Positions 7,781 to 13,348 of a stretch of 33,299 nucleotides of DNA are shown here, piece after piece. A program made the position numbers and the translations under genes. This DNA is from a virus. The notes under the pieces are model-generated. The model did no database searches. It was not told the DNA's origin and saw only the letters and a program-made list of their open reading frames with translations. Numbering within the stretch: position 1 is the stretch's first letter; every line of letters begins with the position of its first letter. Location: the IMG/VR virus record IMGVR_UViG_3300037558_002251, positions 1-33,299 of that record, one strand, 5' to 3'.

Positions 7781-7800
7781 GTATATAAATGTTTTGGTTT
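7781..7800 (-). promoter_or_regulatory. Archaeal BRE/TATA promoter of the MoxR/VWA operon
   Basis: On the minus strand the segment reads ACCAAAA (BRE-like) then CATTTATATAC (TATA box). It differs at one base of 20 from the promoter at 9411-9430. The first start codon is about 40 bases downstream of the TATA box behind GGAGGCGAG. The BRE end overlaps the stop of the upstream 41-aa gene, so there is no spare spacer. Confidence 0.75.
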
Positions 7801-7924
7801 ACATCTGCTTCTCCATCATCGTCGCTATCTTCTCTATAACCTCTCTCAACTTTCTCAACTCTTCAACTATCCCACTCACATCCACACTTACACTCTCCGC
7901 CTTCCTTCCTTTCTTCTCACTCAT
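7799..7924 (-). CDS. Small coiled-coil-like protein of 41 aa
   Basis: The ATG at 7924 follows GGGGTGATGTGGA. The product begins MSEKKGRKAESVSVDVSG and ends in a single long amphipathic helix (IVEELRKLREVIEKIATMMEK), which suggests a coiled coil for dimerisation. Its TAA falls within the promoter of the next operon. Confidence 0.6.
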   Translation of the reverse strand: MSEKKGRKAESVSVDVSGIVEELRKLREVIEKIATMMEKQM

Positions 7925-7943
7925 TCCACATCACCCCCTACAC

Positions 7944-8177
7944 TTAACATTTCTCAATCACCTCTAATAATTCAAATAATTTACTTTGCTCTCCCTTTCT
8001 CCTCTCCTCCTCTTCTCGCAACATCCTATACAACTCACTCCATTCTAAATTAGTATAACCAAAGTGGCATTTTCTGTATCCATATCCGTTCTTGTGTACT
8101 ATCACTATCCGCCTGTGCTTTCTACTTGACCAATTTAAACTCCCTTCTTCTCTGCACCTTGGACATATTATTTTCAT
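7944..8177 (-). CDS. Small zinc-ribbon-like protein of 77 aa
   Basis: The ATG at 8177 follows GGTGATAGTG. The N-terminus MKIICPRCREEGSL holds a CxxC knuckle; a KCHFGYTNLEW segment supplies further Cys/His. The C-terminal half is a charged helix. Probably a metal-binding nucleic-acid or protein-interaction module. Exact family not recognised. Confidence 0.65.
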   Translation of the reverse strand: MKIICPRCREEGSLNWSSRKHRRIVIVHKNGYGYRKCHFGYTNLEWSELYRMLREEEERRKGEQSKLFELLEVIEKC

Positions 8178-8211
8178 TCACTATCACCAACCATTCATTA
8201 AAATAAAAAAA

Positions 8212-8355
8212 TCAATTAATTTCTACAACCTCTTTTAACTCCTCCCCACACTCCCCGCAGATTATACAAGGGTGCGTTATACTTCCATCTTCCCAGTCTT
8301 CATACTCTCCAATGAATCCGAAAGTTTTTCCGCAACTGACTCTTAGTCTTACCAT
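8212..8355 (-). CDS. Small Cys-rich protein of 47 aa
   Basis: The ATG at 8355 has an ideal GGAGGTGATAGAGA site. The product opens MVRLRVSCGKTFGFIGEYED and carries CIICGECG near residue 33, so three or four cysteines could bind zinc. The stop is followed by a seven-T run on the minus strand, a possible terminator. Confidence 0.6.
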   Translation of the reverse strand: MVRLRVSCGKTFGFIGEYEDWEDGSITHPCIICGECGEELKEVVEIN

Positions 8356-8368
8356 TCTCTATCACCTC

Positions 8369-8605
8369 CTATCCCAACAGAACAATACCCTTTCCACCAC
8401 ACGCCGGACAATACTCTGCACTCTCCTTGCTCACAAACTCATTACCACACCACCCACATTCATACGCCCACATCTCCTCGCCACTTACATCACACTTGTG
8501 TACTGGAAATTCTTCAATCTCAACCTCGCCATGCTCAAGATAATATGTGCCACTCACATATCCAATTACTCCATCTGAATCTGGCTCAACTACTATTCTC
8601 TTCAT
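8369..8605 (-). CDS. Zinc-ribbon protein of 78 aa
   Basis: The ATG at 8605 overlaps the upstream stop as TGATG and follows GGTGGTGAGTG. The N-terminal 35 residues are beta-rich. The C-terminus has a clear zinc ribbon: ECGWCGNEF then YCPACGGKG. Such ribbons bind nucleic acid or RNA polymerase parts; the partner here is unknown. Confidence 0.7.
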   Translation of the reverse strand: MKRIVVEPDSDGVIGYVSGTYYLEHGEVEIEEFPVHKCDVSGEEMWAYECGWCGNEFVSKESAEYCPACGGKGIVLLG

Positions 8606-8688
8606 CACTCACCACCTCTAACACTCAAACCACAACCATACAACATTTCCTTCCTACCATCTCTATATCTTATCTCTACCCACATCAT
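8605..8688 (-). CDS. Very small protein of 27 aa
   Basis: ATG-ATG at 8688 follows AAGGAGGTGGAGAGGT, one of the best ribosome-binding sites of the region. The product is MMWVEIRYRDGRKEMLYGCG and a short tail. It overlaps the next gene as TGATG. The strong site argues that it is translated, either as a real peptide or as a leader that couples translation. Confidence 0.45.
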   Translation of the reverse strand: MMWVEIRYRDGRKEMLYGCGLSVRGGE

Positions 8689-8715
8689 ACCTCTCCACCT
8701 CCTTTATAAAATAAA

Positions 8716-8934
8716 TTACGAAATGTAAATTCTAACCAACCCTTCCTTCAATCCATTGTAATCAATCCTAAACTCATCGTCTGTATAGAACTCTCCGCTG
8801 GTAAGTAAACCTATCTCAAGACCATCTTTGTATATCATTGCTCTGTTAGCATTGTACGCTATCGATATCTCTTGTATCCTACCACCTCTAACCTTCCAAA
8901 TCCTAACACCCTCACTCCCGACTTCAATTTTCAT
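8716..8934 (-). CDS. Small beta-rich protein of 72 aa, unknown
   Basis: The start at 8934 (MKIEVGSEGVRIWKV) lies eight bases after GGAGG. An ATG at 8949, overlapping the upstream stop as TAATG, would add five residues. The product alternates short strands (RIQEISIAYNANRAMIYKDG) like a small beta-barrel. No family recognised. Confidence 0.6.
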   Translation of the reverse strand: MKIEVGSEGVRIWKVRGGRIQEISIAYNANRAMIYKDGLEIGLLTSGEFYTDDEFRIDYNGLKEGLVRIYIS

Positions 8935-8948
8935 CACACATTCCTCCA

Positions 8949-9044
8949 TTACAATATATTTGGTATACACACTACACATTGTTCACAATCTCCTTTACAC
9001 TTCTCAACCACAATACTTTTCAGCCAAACTTCACTTCCATACAT
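8949..9044 (-). CDS. Very small Cys-rich protein of 31 aa
   Basis: The ATG at 9044 follows AAAGGAGGTAGTGGAA. The product starts MYGSEVWLKSIVVEKCKG and contains CKGDCEQCVVC, four cysteines within ten residues, enough for a metal site. It overlaps the upstream gene by 14 bases. Confidence 0.5.
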   Translation of the reverse strand: MYGSEVWLKSIVVEKCKGDCEQCVVCIPNIL

Positions 9045-9177
9045 TTCCACTACCTCCTTTATAAATCTCGTAAAACTCATATCCGCACTCCGCACATTTA
9101 TACTTCTCATAAATCCTCTTGCCCTCTACTACATCAACCACTTCAACCGCCCCGTTACATTCCTTACATGTTATCAT
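9031..9177 (-). CDS. Zinc-ribbon protein of 48 aa
   Basis: The ATG at 9177 follows AAGGAGGTAAGTAAA. Two knuckles, MITCKECNG at the start and KCAECGYEF near residue 28, are spaced as in a minimal zinc ribbon. Reminiscent of archaeal ribbon proteins that bind RNA polymerase or DNA; its target is unknown. Confidence 0.65.
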   Translation of the reverse strand: MITCKECNGAVEVVDVVEGKRIYEKYKCAECGYEFYEIYKGGSGNVWK

Positions 9178-9190
9178 TTTACTTACCTCC

Positions 9191-9361
9191 TTACTTTCCT
9201 ATTACTGGACACTTACCCCTTCTCAAACACGCTGCACAACTTATCTCTACCTTCTCTTTCAACCAAACTTCTAACTTTGGATGCCAAGTATAATCTGGTA
9301 TAAAACAATTATATACTACCGCACCATCCCCATCCCATCTCACTTTTCTTATCTCCTCCAT
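9191..9361 (-). CDS. Small Cys-rich protein of 56 aa
   Basis: The ATG at 9361 lies behind AAGGAGGCGAACAAAA, downstream of the promoter at 9411-9430. A longer open frame to 9466 would run through that promoter and is rejected. The C-terminus CAACLRRGKCPVIGK has a C-x2-C-x5-C arrangement. First gene of the transcript. Confidence 0.65.
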   Translation of the reverse strand: MEEIRKVRWDGDGAVVYNCFIPDYTWHPKLEVWLKEKVEISCAACLRRGKCPVIGK

Positions 9362-9410
9362 TTTTGTTCGCCTCCTTACTTTTTCTCTAATATATTGTAT
9401 GACACTCATG

Positions 9411-9430
9411 GTATATAAATCTTTTGGTTT
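9411..9430 (-). promoter_or_regulatory. Archaeal BRE/TATA promoter
   Basis: The minus strand reads AAACCAAAAG then ATTTATATAC, nineteen of twenty bases identical to the promoter at 7781-7800. The first gene starts 50 bases downstream. The intervening leader contains CATACAATATATTA (9388-9400), an element shared with the 30.4-kb promoter leader. Positions 9431-9489 contain no gene I can support. Confidence 0.75.
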
Positions 9431-9489
9431 TGTACTGCACCATATGTCAAATAGTTCCGTAAACACTCAATACATCCATTACTTTCATC

Positions 9490-9657
9490 TCACACCACCT
9501 TCCAAACCACTCCAATTTCTCTCTGACACTTACTCTCTACTCTTTTAAAAACTCTTGCCATCGCCCGTAACTCTTCACTACTAAAATCATAAACCTTTTT
9601 CACTATCAACTTACCGCACCTTCCACATTTAGTAAAAATATAAATAACCTCTTTCAT
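9490..9657 (-). CDS. Small protein of 55 aa with CxxC
   Basis: The start at 9657 follows GGTGAGGAT. The product opens MKEVIYIFTKCGRCGKLIV, with a CGRC knuckle, and goes on with a helix (SSEELRAMARVFKRVE) and a last Cys. A half ribbon; could bind zinc as a dimer. Confidence 0.6.
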   Translation of the reverse strand: MKEVIYIFTKCGRCGKLIVKKVYDFSSEELRAMARVFKRVESKCQREIGVVWKVV

Positions 9658-9812
9658 ATCCTCACCCACATACACCGCCCACTCTCGTCATACTTAACAT
9701 TTCTCATCACACTCACCAAATCATTAACCAACTCACTATATCTGTTAAGACAAAAACCTATTAAAGATATAATATCATTACACTCGCCCCACACATCCAA
9801 CTCCATATACAT
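9654..9812 (-). CDS. Small helical protein of 52 aa, unknown
   Basis: Several starts are possible behind GGGAGGTGG (9836, 9815, 9812, 9806); 9812 gives normal spacing. The body DIISLIGFCLNRYSELVNDL is an amphipathic helix. It overlaps the next start by four bases. No family recognised. Confidence 0.55.
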   Translation of the reverse strand: MYMELDVWGECNDIISLIGFCLNRYSELVNDLVSVMRNVKYDESGRCMWVRI

Positions 9813-9826
9813 CATCCACCTCCCTC

Positions 9827-10063
9827 TCACTTCCACCTCTCTAATACTTTCATCTTCTCTTCAATTCTTTTTCTCTCTTCCTCCAGCTCATAAACTCTCT
9901 CTATTAAAAGATAAGTGTTAACCAATTCGCCCACCAACTCCTTGTAACTCTTGACATTCTGAAGTCTCCAAGTCTGCCATCCCATTCCAATAAAATCCCA
10001 CCACCTCCCCAACATATCAACACATTCTCTATCACTCGCCAACACTACAATCCCAACTCTCAT
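9827..10063 (-). CDS. Protein of 78 aa with C-terminal coiled coil
   Basis: The ATG at 10063 follows GGTGAGAAGAG. The N-terminus is a short strand (MRVGIVVLAS). The last 35 residues form a heptad-like helix (YLLIERVYELEEERKRIEEK), probably a coiled coil. No known family. Confidence 0.6.
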   Translation of the reverse strand: MRVGIVVLASDRECVDMLGRWWDFIGMGWQTWRLQNVKSYKELVGELVNTYLLIERVYELEEERKRIEEKMKVLERWK

Positions 10064-10069
10064 CTCTTC

Positions 10070-10267
10070 TCACCATTTCATTAGTAAATATTGTCGATGC
10101 TTTAATGCCAATACTTCATTTATCGCTTCATATGTCATTTTCCAACGCATTTCATTCGTATCGAATCTCATATAATCCATTACTATTTCCCACACCCAGT
10201 TCTCAATCTCTTTTCTAACTTTCTCTTCAACCTCTCTATCCAAACTCAATTGCACAAACATATACAT
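10070..10267 (-). CDS. Small helical protein of 65 aa, unknown
   Basis: The ATG at 10267 follows GGTGAGGGAA. The product MYMFVQLSLDREVEEKV starts with a strand followed by helices. The strand-helix-helix layout resembles RHH proteins, but the key residues are not clear. Confidence 0.55.
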   Translation of the reverse strand: MYMFVQLSLDREVEEKVRKEIENWVWEIVMDYMRFDTNEMRWKMTYEAINEVLALKHRQYLLMKW

Positions 10268-10272
10268 TTCCC

Positions 10273-10431
10273 TCACCACTTTAAAAGCTCTAATAATTCT
10301 CTATAATTCAATTTAATTAAACCTTTTATTCTACTCATACCATTACCATAAAATCTGTAACTACTAAACCTCCCAGTTATCCATACAACGCCATTTATCA
10401 CTTCATACTCTTCGTACACACCTATCAACAT
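10273..10431 (-). CDS. Small protein of 52 aa, unknown
   Basis: The ATG at 10431 follows GGAGGGTGGACG. The product MLIGVYEEYEVINGVVWITG is beta-rich, followed by a basic helix (SRIKGLIKLNYREL). It overlaps the upstream gene by 29 bases. No domain recognised. Confidence 0.55.
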   Translation of the reverse strand: MLIGVYEEYEVINGVVWITGRFSSYRFYGNGMSRIKGLIKLNYRELLELLKW

Positions 10432-10558
10432 CGTCCACCCTCCATACTATAGCATCCCACTCCCAATTCTCATACCACTTGCCGCCATAACAATGATAAA
10501 GAACTTCCTTTGCCCCGACATCCCAAAACTTACCATACACCTTTATTTTCGCAAACAT
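10403..10558 (-). CDS. Small aromatic-rich protein of 51 aa, unknown
   Basis: The ATG at 10558 is preceded by GGAGGTGTAGTG. The product begins MFAKIKVYGKFWDVGAKEV and is rich in Trp and Tyr. Second gene downstream of the 10.84-kb promoter. No family recognised. Confidence 0.55.
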   Translation of the reverse strand: MFAKIKVYGKFWDVGAKEVLYHCYGGKWYENWEWDAIVWRVDDVDRCVRRV

Positions 10559-10576
10559 CACTACACCTCCACTTCT

Positions 10577-10768
10577 TCATCTTTCCAACCTCTCAACCAA
10601 TCTACAACTTAATTTCGATAAGACCGCTATCATCTCATTACCTTTGTAGAAAATCCACGAATACTCGTCCTCCTTTATCTCATCAAAAAGAACATGTATA
10701 CCATTCCTTACCAGCACCTTACCATACTCATATTCTCTTATCTCATATCTCTCCTTTCTACTCTGCAT
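10577..10768 (-). CDS. Small protein of 63 aa, unknown
   Basis: The start at 10768 lies behind AAAGGAGGTGAATACA; the longer frame to 10810 has no such site. The product opens MQSRKERYEIREYEYGKVLV and is charged and beta-rich. First gene after an AT-rich promoter region. Confidence 0.65.
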   Translation of the reverse strand: MQSRKERYEIREYEYGKVLVRNGIHVLFDEIKEDEYSWIFYKGNEMIAVLSKLSCRLVERLER

Positions 10769-10840
10769 TGTATTCACCTCCTTTACTTCAGTACTATTTT
10801 TGTCACTCACTGTATTTAATACTTTTTTATTTCTTAACTC

Positions 10841-10856
10841 TTATAATTATATAGTC
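10841..10856 (-). promoter_or_regulatory. Probable TATA promoter for the 10.8-9.5 kb micro-gene operon
   Basis: The minus strand reads GACTATATAATTATAA, 70-90 bases before the first start; a second AT-rich element (GTATTAAATACA) lies at about 10811-10822. The BRE-like ACCAAAA of the other promoters is missing, so this may belong to another expression class. Positions 10857-10923 hold no gene I can support. Confidence 0.45.
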
Positions 10857-10923
10857 TTTTAAACTTAACTAATGTATTTTTAGAGTACCCTCCCACCTAT
10901 ACCTACTCTCTCTATGTTGTGGG

Positions 10924-11064
10924 TCACTTTAGTCCTCTCACCATTGCCCATCTCCTAACCATTGATAAAATCTCCTCCGCCATGTCCTCATACCTCGTTG
11001 CACTACTCCCTACTATCCGCCCACACTCTACACATTCACCATAAACTACTCTTATTATATCCAT
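10924..11064 (-). CDS. Small protein of 46 aa with CxxC
   Basis: The ATG at 11064 overlaps the upstream gene by 29 bases. The product MDIIRVVYGECVECGRIVG has one CVEC knuckle followed by a helix (MAEEILSMVRRWAMV). Its stop is the last in the operon before the 10.84-kb promoter. Confidence 0.5.
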   Translation of the reverse strand: MDIIRVVYGECVECGRIVGSSATRYEDMAEEILSMVRRWAMVRGLK

Positions 11065-11161
11065 CCTCTATCACACCCATAACATGCACAATCTTATCAA
11101 TATCATTTTTATTCACCTTGCATGTAAATTTCGTCTCGTAAGAGATTTGACTCAAACACAT
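11036..11161 (-). CDS. Small protein of 41 aa, unknown
   Basis: The ATG at 11161 follows GGGGAGGTATATAGTTAT. The product MCLSQISYETKFTCKVNKND has two cysteines. The 73 bases upstream (11162-11234) hold only a possible 11-codon frame. Confidence 0.45.
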   Translation of the reverse strand: MCLSQISYETKFTCKVNKNDIDKIVHVMGVIEDGYNKSSLW

Positions 11162-11234
11162 ATAACTATATACCTCCCCACATCACCTTTGCCCACACGC
11201 TATTTAACACACCTATCCTTACACTCCATAACCA

Positions 11235-11378
11235 TTACCCCACTAATTCCATACCAGTCTCGCACCTATCAGATACACTGCACTCATTGCAATCGATAAA
11301 AAGACACTTGTCATTATACAACCCATCCCAAACAAAAAATTTAATGCCTAAATAAAACACTTTGTAGACTGCCCTCAT
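11235..11378 (-). CDS. Small Cys-rich protein of 47 aa
   Basis: The ATG at 11378 follows GGAGGTAAGTGAT. The product starts MRAVYKVFYLGIKFFVWDG and includes CLFIDCNECSVSDRC, four cysteines spaced C-x4-C-x2-C-x5-C, a likely metal site. Confidence 0.55.
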   Translation of the reverse strand: MRAVYKVFYLGIKFFVWDGLYNDKCLFIDCNECSVSDRCETGMELVG

Positions 11379-11383
11379 ATCAC

Positions 11384-11572
11384 TTACCTCCACTTCACAT
11401 CATCCTCGCCATACTTCTTAATACACTCTCCACACGACAAAGCCACACACTCTCCCACATACCTACAAGTCCATCCACCTAATAAAATTGCATCCTTGTC
11501 AGTCAATACCTCGCCGAACACTTCAATCCATTCGCCATCTTCCACTGCCCATATCTCAATATCACTCTTCAT
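11384..11572 (-). CDS. Small Cys-rich protein of 62 aa
   Basis: The ATG at 11572 lies five bases after the stop of the membrane-protein gene. The product MKSDIEIWAVEDGEWIEVFG is beta-rich, followed by CRYVGECVALSCGECIKKYG with four cysteines. Likely zinc-binding; no family recognised. Confidence 0.6.
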   Translation of the reverse strand: MKSDIEIWAVEDGEWIEVFGEVLTDKDAILLGGWTCRYVGECVALSCGECIKKYGEDDVKWR

Positions 11573-11577
11573 AAGCT

Positions 11578-11730
11578 CTACCTACTCAACTCCCTTCCTA
11601 TCCAATAAACACCAACCATCAACACTAACAGTCCCAATAGTATCCCACCTATAACTACACCTATCAATCCTCCAACCCATACTGCACTTATCATACCTAC
11701 TACCTTCACTAATTTCTTTAACCTTCCCAT
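11578..11730 (-). CDS. Small membrane protein of 50 aa, holin-like candidate
   Basis: The ATG at 11730 overlaps the upstream gene by 13 bases, behind GGTGAGAGT. A basic N-terminus (MGRLKKLVK) is followed by about 33 hydrophobic residues rich in Gly and Val (for example GGLIGVVIGGILLGLLVL), then RELSR. This fits one long or two short membrane segments. A role in lysis or in the virion membrane interface is possible, but small membrane proteins are common in viruses. Confidence 0.6.
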   Translation of the reverse strand: MGRLKKLVKVVGMISAVWVGGLIGVVIGGILLGLLVLMVGVYWIGRELSR

Positions 11731-11945
11731 ACTCTCACCTCTCTTACCATACACTCTTTACTCTCACCCTTGTCACTGTTAATATATACCTCCCGCCACA
11801 TTGCCCTACCATCACTCTCAAAATTATGCACTCTCCACGCCATATATTCTCCCACCTCTCCATATGTTAAAATAAAAACATCTCCCGCCATGTCATCATA
11901 CACCTTCCCGCCATCACATACTCTCATACTACACTTTACTTTCAT
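11718..11945 (-). CDS. Small protein of 75 aa, unknown
   Basis: The ATG at 11945 overlaps the upstream stop as TGATG. The product MKVKCSMRVCDGGKVYDDMA is followed by beta-like segments (DVFILTYGEVGEYMAWRV). A few cysteines, no paired knuckles. No family recognised. Confidence 0.55.
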   Translation of the reverse strand: MKVKCSMRVCDGGKVYDDMAGDVFILTYGEVGEYMAWRVHNFESDGRAMWREVYINSDKGESKECMVREVRVWEG

Positions 11946-12313
11946 CACACCCTCTCCCCGTCAACCTTCAACACCTTTCTCTGATGTCCAAGCTTATGCC
12001 AAGTACATTTAATACACACTCGCCCATCATAAATCACATATGGTCTAAAAGTCATCCTTCCGCACACTTGACACTTCTCTCCCCACAAGTTCACTGGTCT
12101 CCTATACTTCATATACGCATTTGCATTAATGCCCTTACTCGCACACTTATCACATACTCTAATCACTCCACTCAACGGCCACACTTGCTCATATCTCCCA
12201 CATAACATACACATCCCTTCCATCTTGTAAGTATCTAACTGCCTCTTATACCAATTGTATCCTTTCATCTTCAGTAACTTTTTCCAACTATCCATATCTA
12301 TTAAATTCGCCAT
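11945..12313 (-). CDS. Double zinc-finger protein of 122 aa
   Basis: The ATG at 12313 follows GGTGATAGGAC. After a helical N-terminus there are two four-cysteine modules: CMLCG with CDKC (about 35-57) and CQVCG with CIKC (about 81-103). Each looks like a treble-clef or zinc-ribbon unit of the type found in HNH endonucleases and DNA-binding proteins. No HNH catalytic residues are obvious; the C-terminus (WHKLGHQRKVLK) is basic. Probably a nucleic-acid-binding protein. Confidence 0.7.
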   Translation of the reverse strand: MANLIDMDSWKKLLKMKGYNWYKRQLDTYKMEGMCMLCGRYEQVWPLSGVIRVCDKCASKGINANAYMKYRRPVNLWGEKCQVCGRMTFRPYVIYDGRVCIKCTWHKLGHQRKVLKVDGERV

Positions 12314-12435
12314 GTCCTATCACCTCTATCAGCACCTCTTCTCATTTCCATAATTTTCTTAACTACCCATAAAAGCCCTGCCACAAACAACCCAAATATC
12401 CACCAAGTAATGTAGTACGAGTCAATAACTATCAC
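12301..12435 (-). CDS. Small single-pass membrane protein of 44 aa
   Basis: Starts with GTG at 12435 after GGGAGGGTGGATAAA. A hydrophobic segment (YYITWWIFGLFVAGLLWVV) is followed by a basic tail (KKIMEMRRG), so an N-out/C-in topology is likely. Only 44 codons, overlapping both neighbours. Together with the gene at 11578-11730 it could be part of lysis or host-membrane modification. Confidence 0.5.
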   Translation of the reverse strand: MIVIDSYYITWWIFGLFVAGLLWVVKKIMEMRRGADRGDRTWRI

Positions 12436-12527
12436 TTTATCCACCCTCCCATATGCCTATATGATATCCACCTAATTCTTAACTTATCTCTACTTCCTTC
12501 TCTATATATTCTTAACTCTGCTCTCAT
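12432..12527 (-). CDS. Very small basic protein of 31 aa
   Basis: The ATG at 12527 overlaps the RHH gene stop as TGATG, behind GGTGGGAG. The product MRAELRIYREGSRDKLRIRW is strongly basic and could bind nucleic acid or simply couple translation. Confidence 0.4.
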   Translation of the reverse strand: MRAELRIYREGSRDKLRIRWISYRHMGGWIK

Positions 12528-12814
12528 CACTCCCACCTTAATGGTCTAAACATTCCACTCTCCCATTCTCCAAATAAAATTCGCCGCATTGCCTCATTGC
12601 CTCTATTTCTCTTCTTGACCTTTGGCTGTAACTTTCTCTTCTCTCTCTCAACATACTCTAAATAACTATTTATCCCTCTCCTCACAATCTCCTCTAATAT
12701 CTGACTTCTTGATTTCTTCTTCCCAATCTCATGCTCCCATACAAACTCTAATTCAGCTAACAAATCTTCTATATCCTTTCCCAAAGTAAAACTCAACTTC
12801 GACTTTCTTGTCAT
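12527..12814 (-). CDS. Ribbon-helix-helix-like regulator, 95 aa
   Basis: The start at 12814 follows GGAGTGGTGGGT. Residues 1-55 show the RHH pattern: a basic strand (KSKLSFTLG), helix A (DIEDLLAELEFVWEHEIG), then SRSQILEEIVRRGINSYL as helix B. The rest is basic and helical (EREKRKLQPKVKKRNRG). RHH proteins dimerise and read short DNA repeats, so this is a likely viral repressor or activator acting on promoters in the window. Its operator is not identified. Confidence 0.7.
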   Translation of the reverse strand: MTRKSKLSFTLGKDIEDLLAELEFVWEHEIGKKKSRSQILEEIVRRGINSYLEYVEREKRKLQPKVKKRNRGNEAMRRILFGEWESGMFRPLRWE

Positions 12815-12829
12815 ACCCACCACTCCATT

Positions 12830-12955
12830 CTACTCTACCTCCAATAAACCTTTTGCATACTCCTTCCAATCAGTAACTCCTTCCTCTAATGAGCATGCCC
12901 TCCAACAAATCACTCCATTCCTAAACATCTCACTCACATATATCTCATTCTTCAT
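12830..12955 (-). CDS. Small protein of 41 aa, unknown
   Basis: The ATG at 12955 overlaps the upstream gene by 11 bases. The product is MKNEIYVSEMFRNGVICWRA and a helical tail. No strong ribosome-binding site; expression probably by coupling. Confidence 0.45.
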   Translation of the reverse strand: MKNEIYVSEMFRNGVICWRACSLEEGVTDWKEYAKGLLEVE

Positions 12956-13082
12956 ACCCATACAACTCCAAATACTCTATCCATTCCCTCCACCAACTTG
13001 CCTCGTCACTCTTAGAATCTATAAAACCAAAAACTTCCCCTACTCGCCCATTATCTGACCATATCCAATACTCTCCCCACAT
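12945..13082 (-). CDS. Small Trp-rich protein of 45 aa, unknown
   Basis: The ATG at 13082 follows GGTGGTGATGGGCG, which lies in the end of the upstream gene. The product MWGEYWIWSDNGRVGEVFG is acidic with seven tryptophans. Sequences of this style recur among the micro-genes, suggesting duplicated families. Confidence 0.5.
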   Translation of the reverse strand: MWGEYWIWSDNGRVGEVFGFIDSKSDEASWWREWIEYLELYGYEE

Positions 13083-13088
13083 CGCCCA

Positions 13089-13247
13089 TCACCACCATTC
13101 CAATCTCCTGACTTCGCTCAATATCTCTGTTACATAAATATTCAACCATATCCCTTCCCAAAACTCACTTCGCCCATCATATCCAATAAATGCTAACCTT
13201 GTTACTTCTCTTAGATTCTCATCAAACACTTTCATACCTATTTTCAT
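13089..13247 (-). CDS. Small protein of 52 aa, unknown
   Basis: The start at 13247 overlaps the upstream stop as ATGA and follows GGGCGGGAGAGTT. The product MKIGMKVFDENLREVTRLAF is mainly beta, then helical. No family recognised. Confidence 0.5.
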   Translation of the reverse strand: MKIGMKVFDENLREVTRLAFIGYDGRSEFWEGIWLNIYVTEILSEVRRLEWW

Positions 13248-13345
13248 AACTCTCCCGCCCATTCTACCCATTTTTCTTTACTAAATTTATGCAAATCCCA
13301 CTCAAACCAAAACCTATCACTATATAAGTCATAAATTCTCTTCAT
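13244..13345 (-). CDS. Very small protein of 33 aa, unknown
   Basis: The ATG at 13345 follows GAGGTGTGAAAA, just after the terminase stop. The product MKRIYDLYSDRFWFEWDLHK is helical and aromatic-rich. It may be translated by coupling with the terminase gene. Confidence 0.45.
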   Translation of the reverse strand: MKRIYDLYSDRFWFEWDLHKFSKEKWVEWAGEL

Positions 13346-13348
13346 TTT

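Noticed and set aside
9361-9466. N-terminal extension of the 56-aa gene to 9466
   Set aside because: It would run through the TATA promoter at 9411-9430; the start at 9361 has a strong ribosome-binding site.
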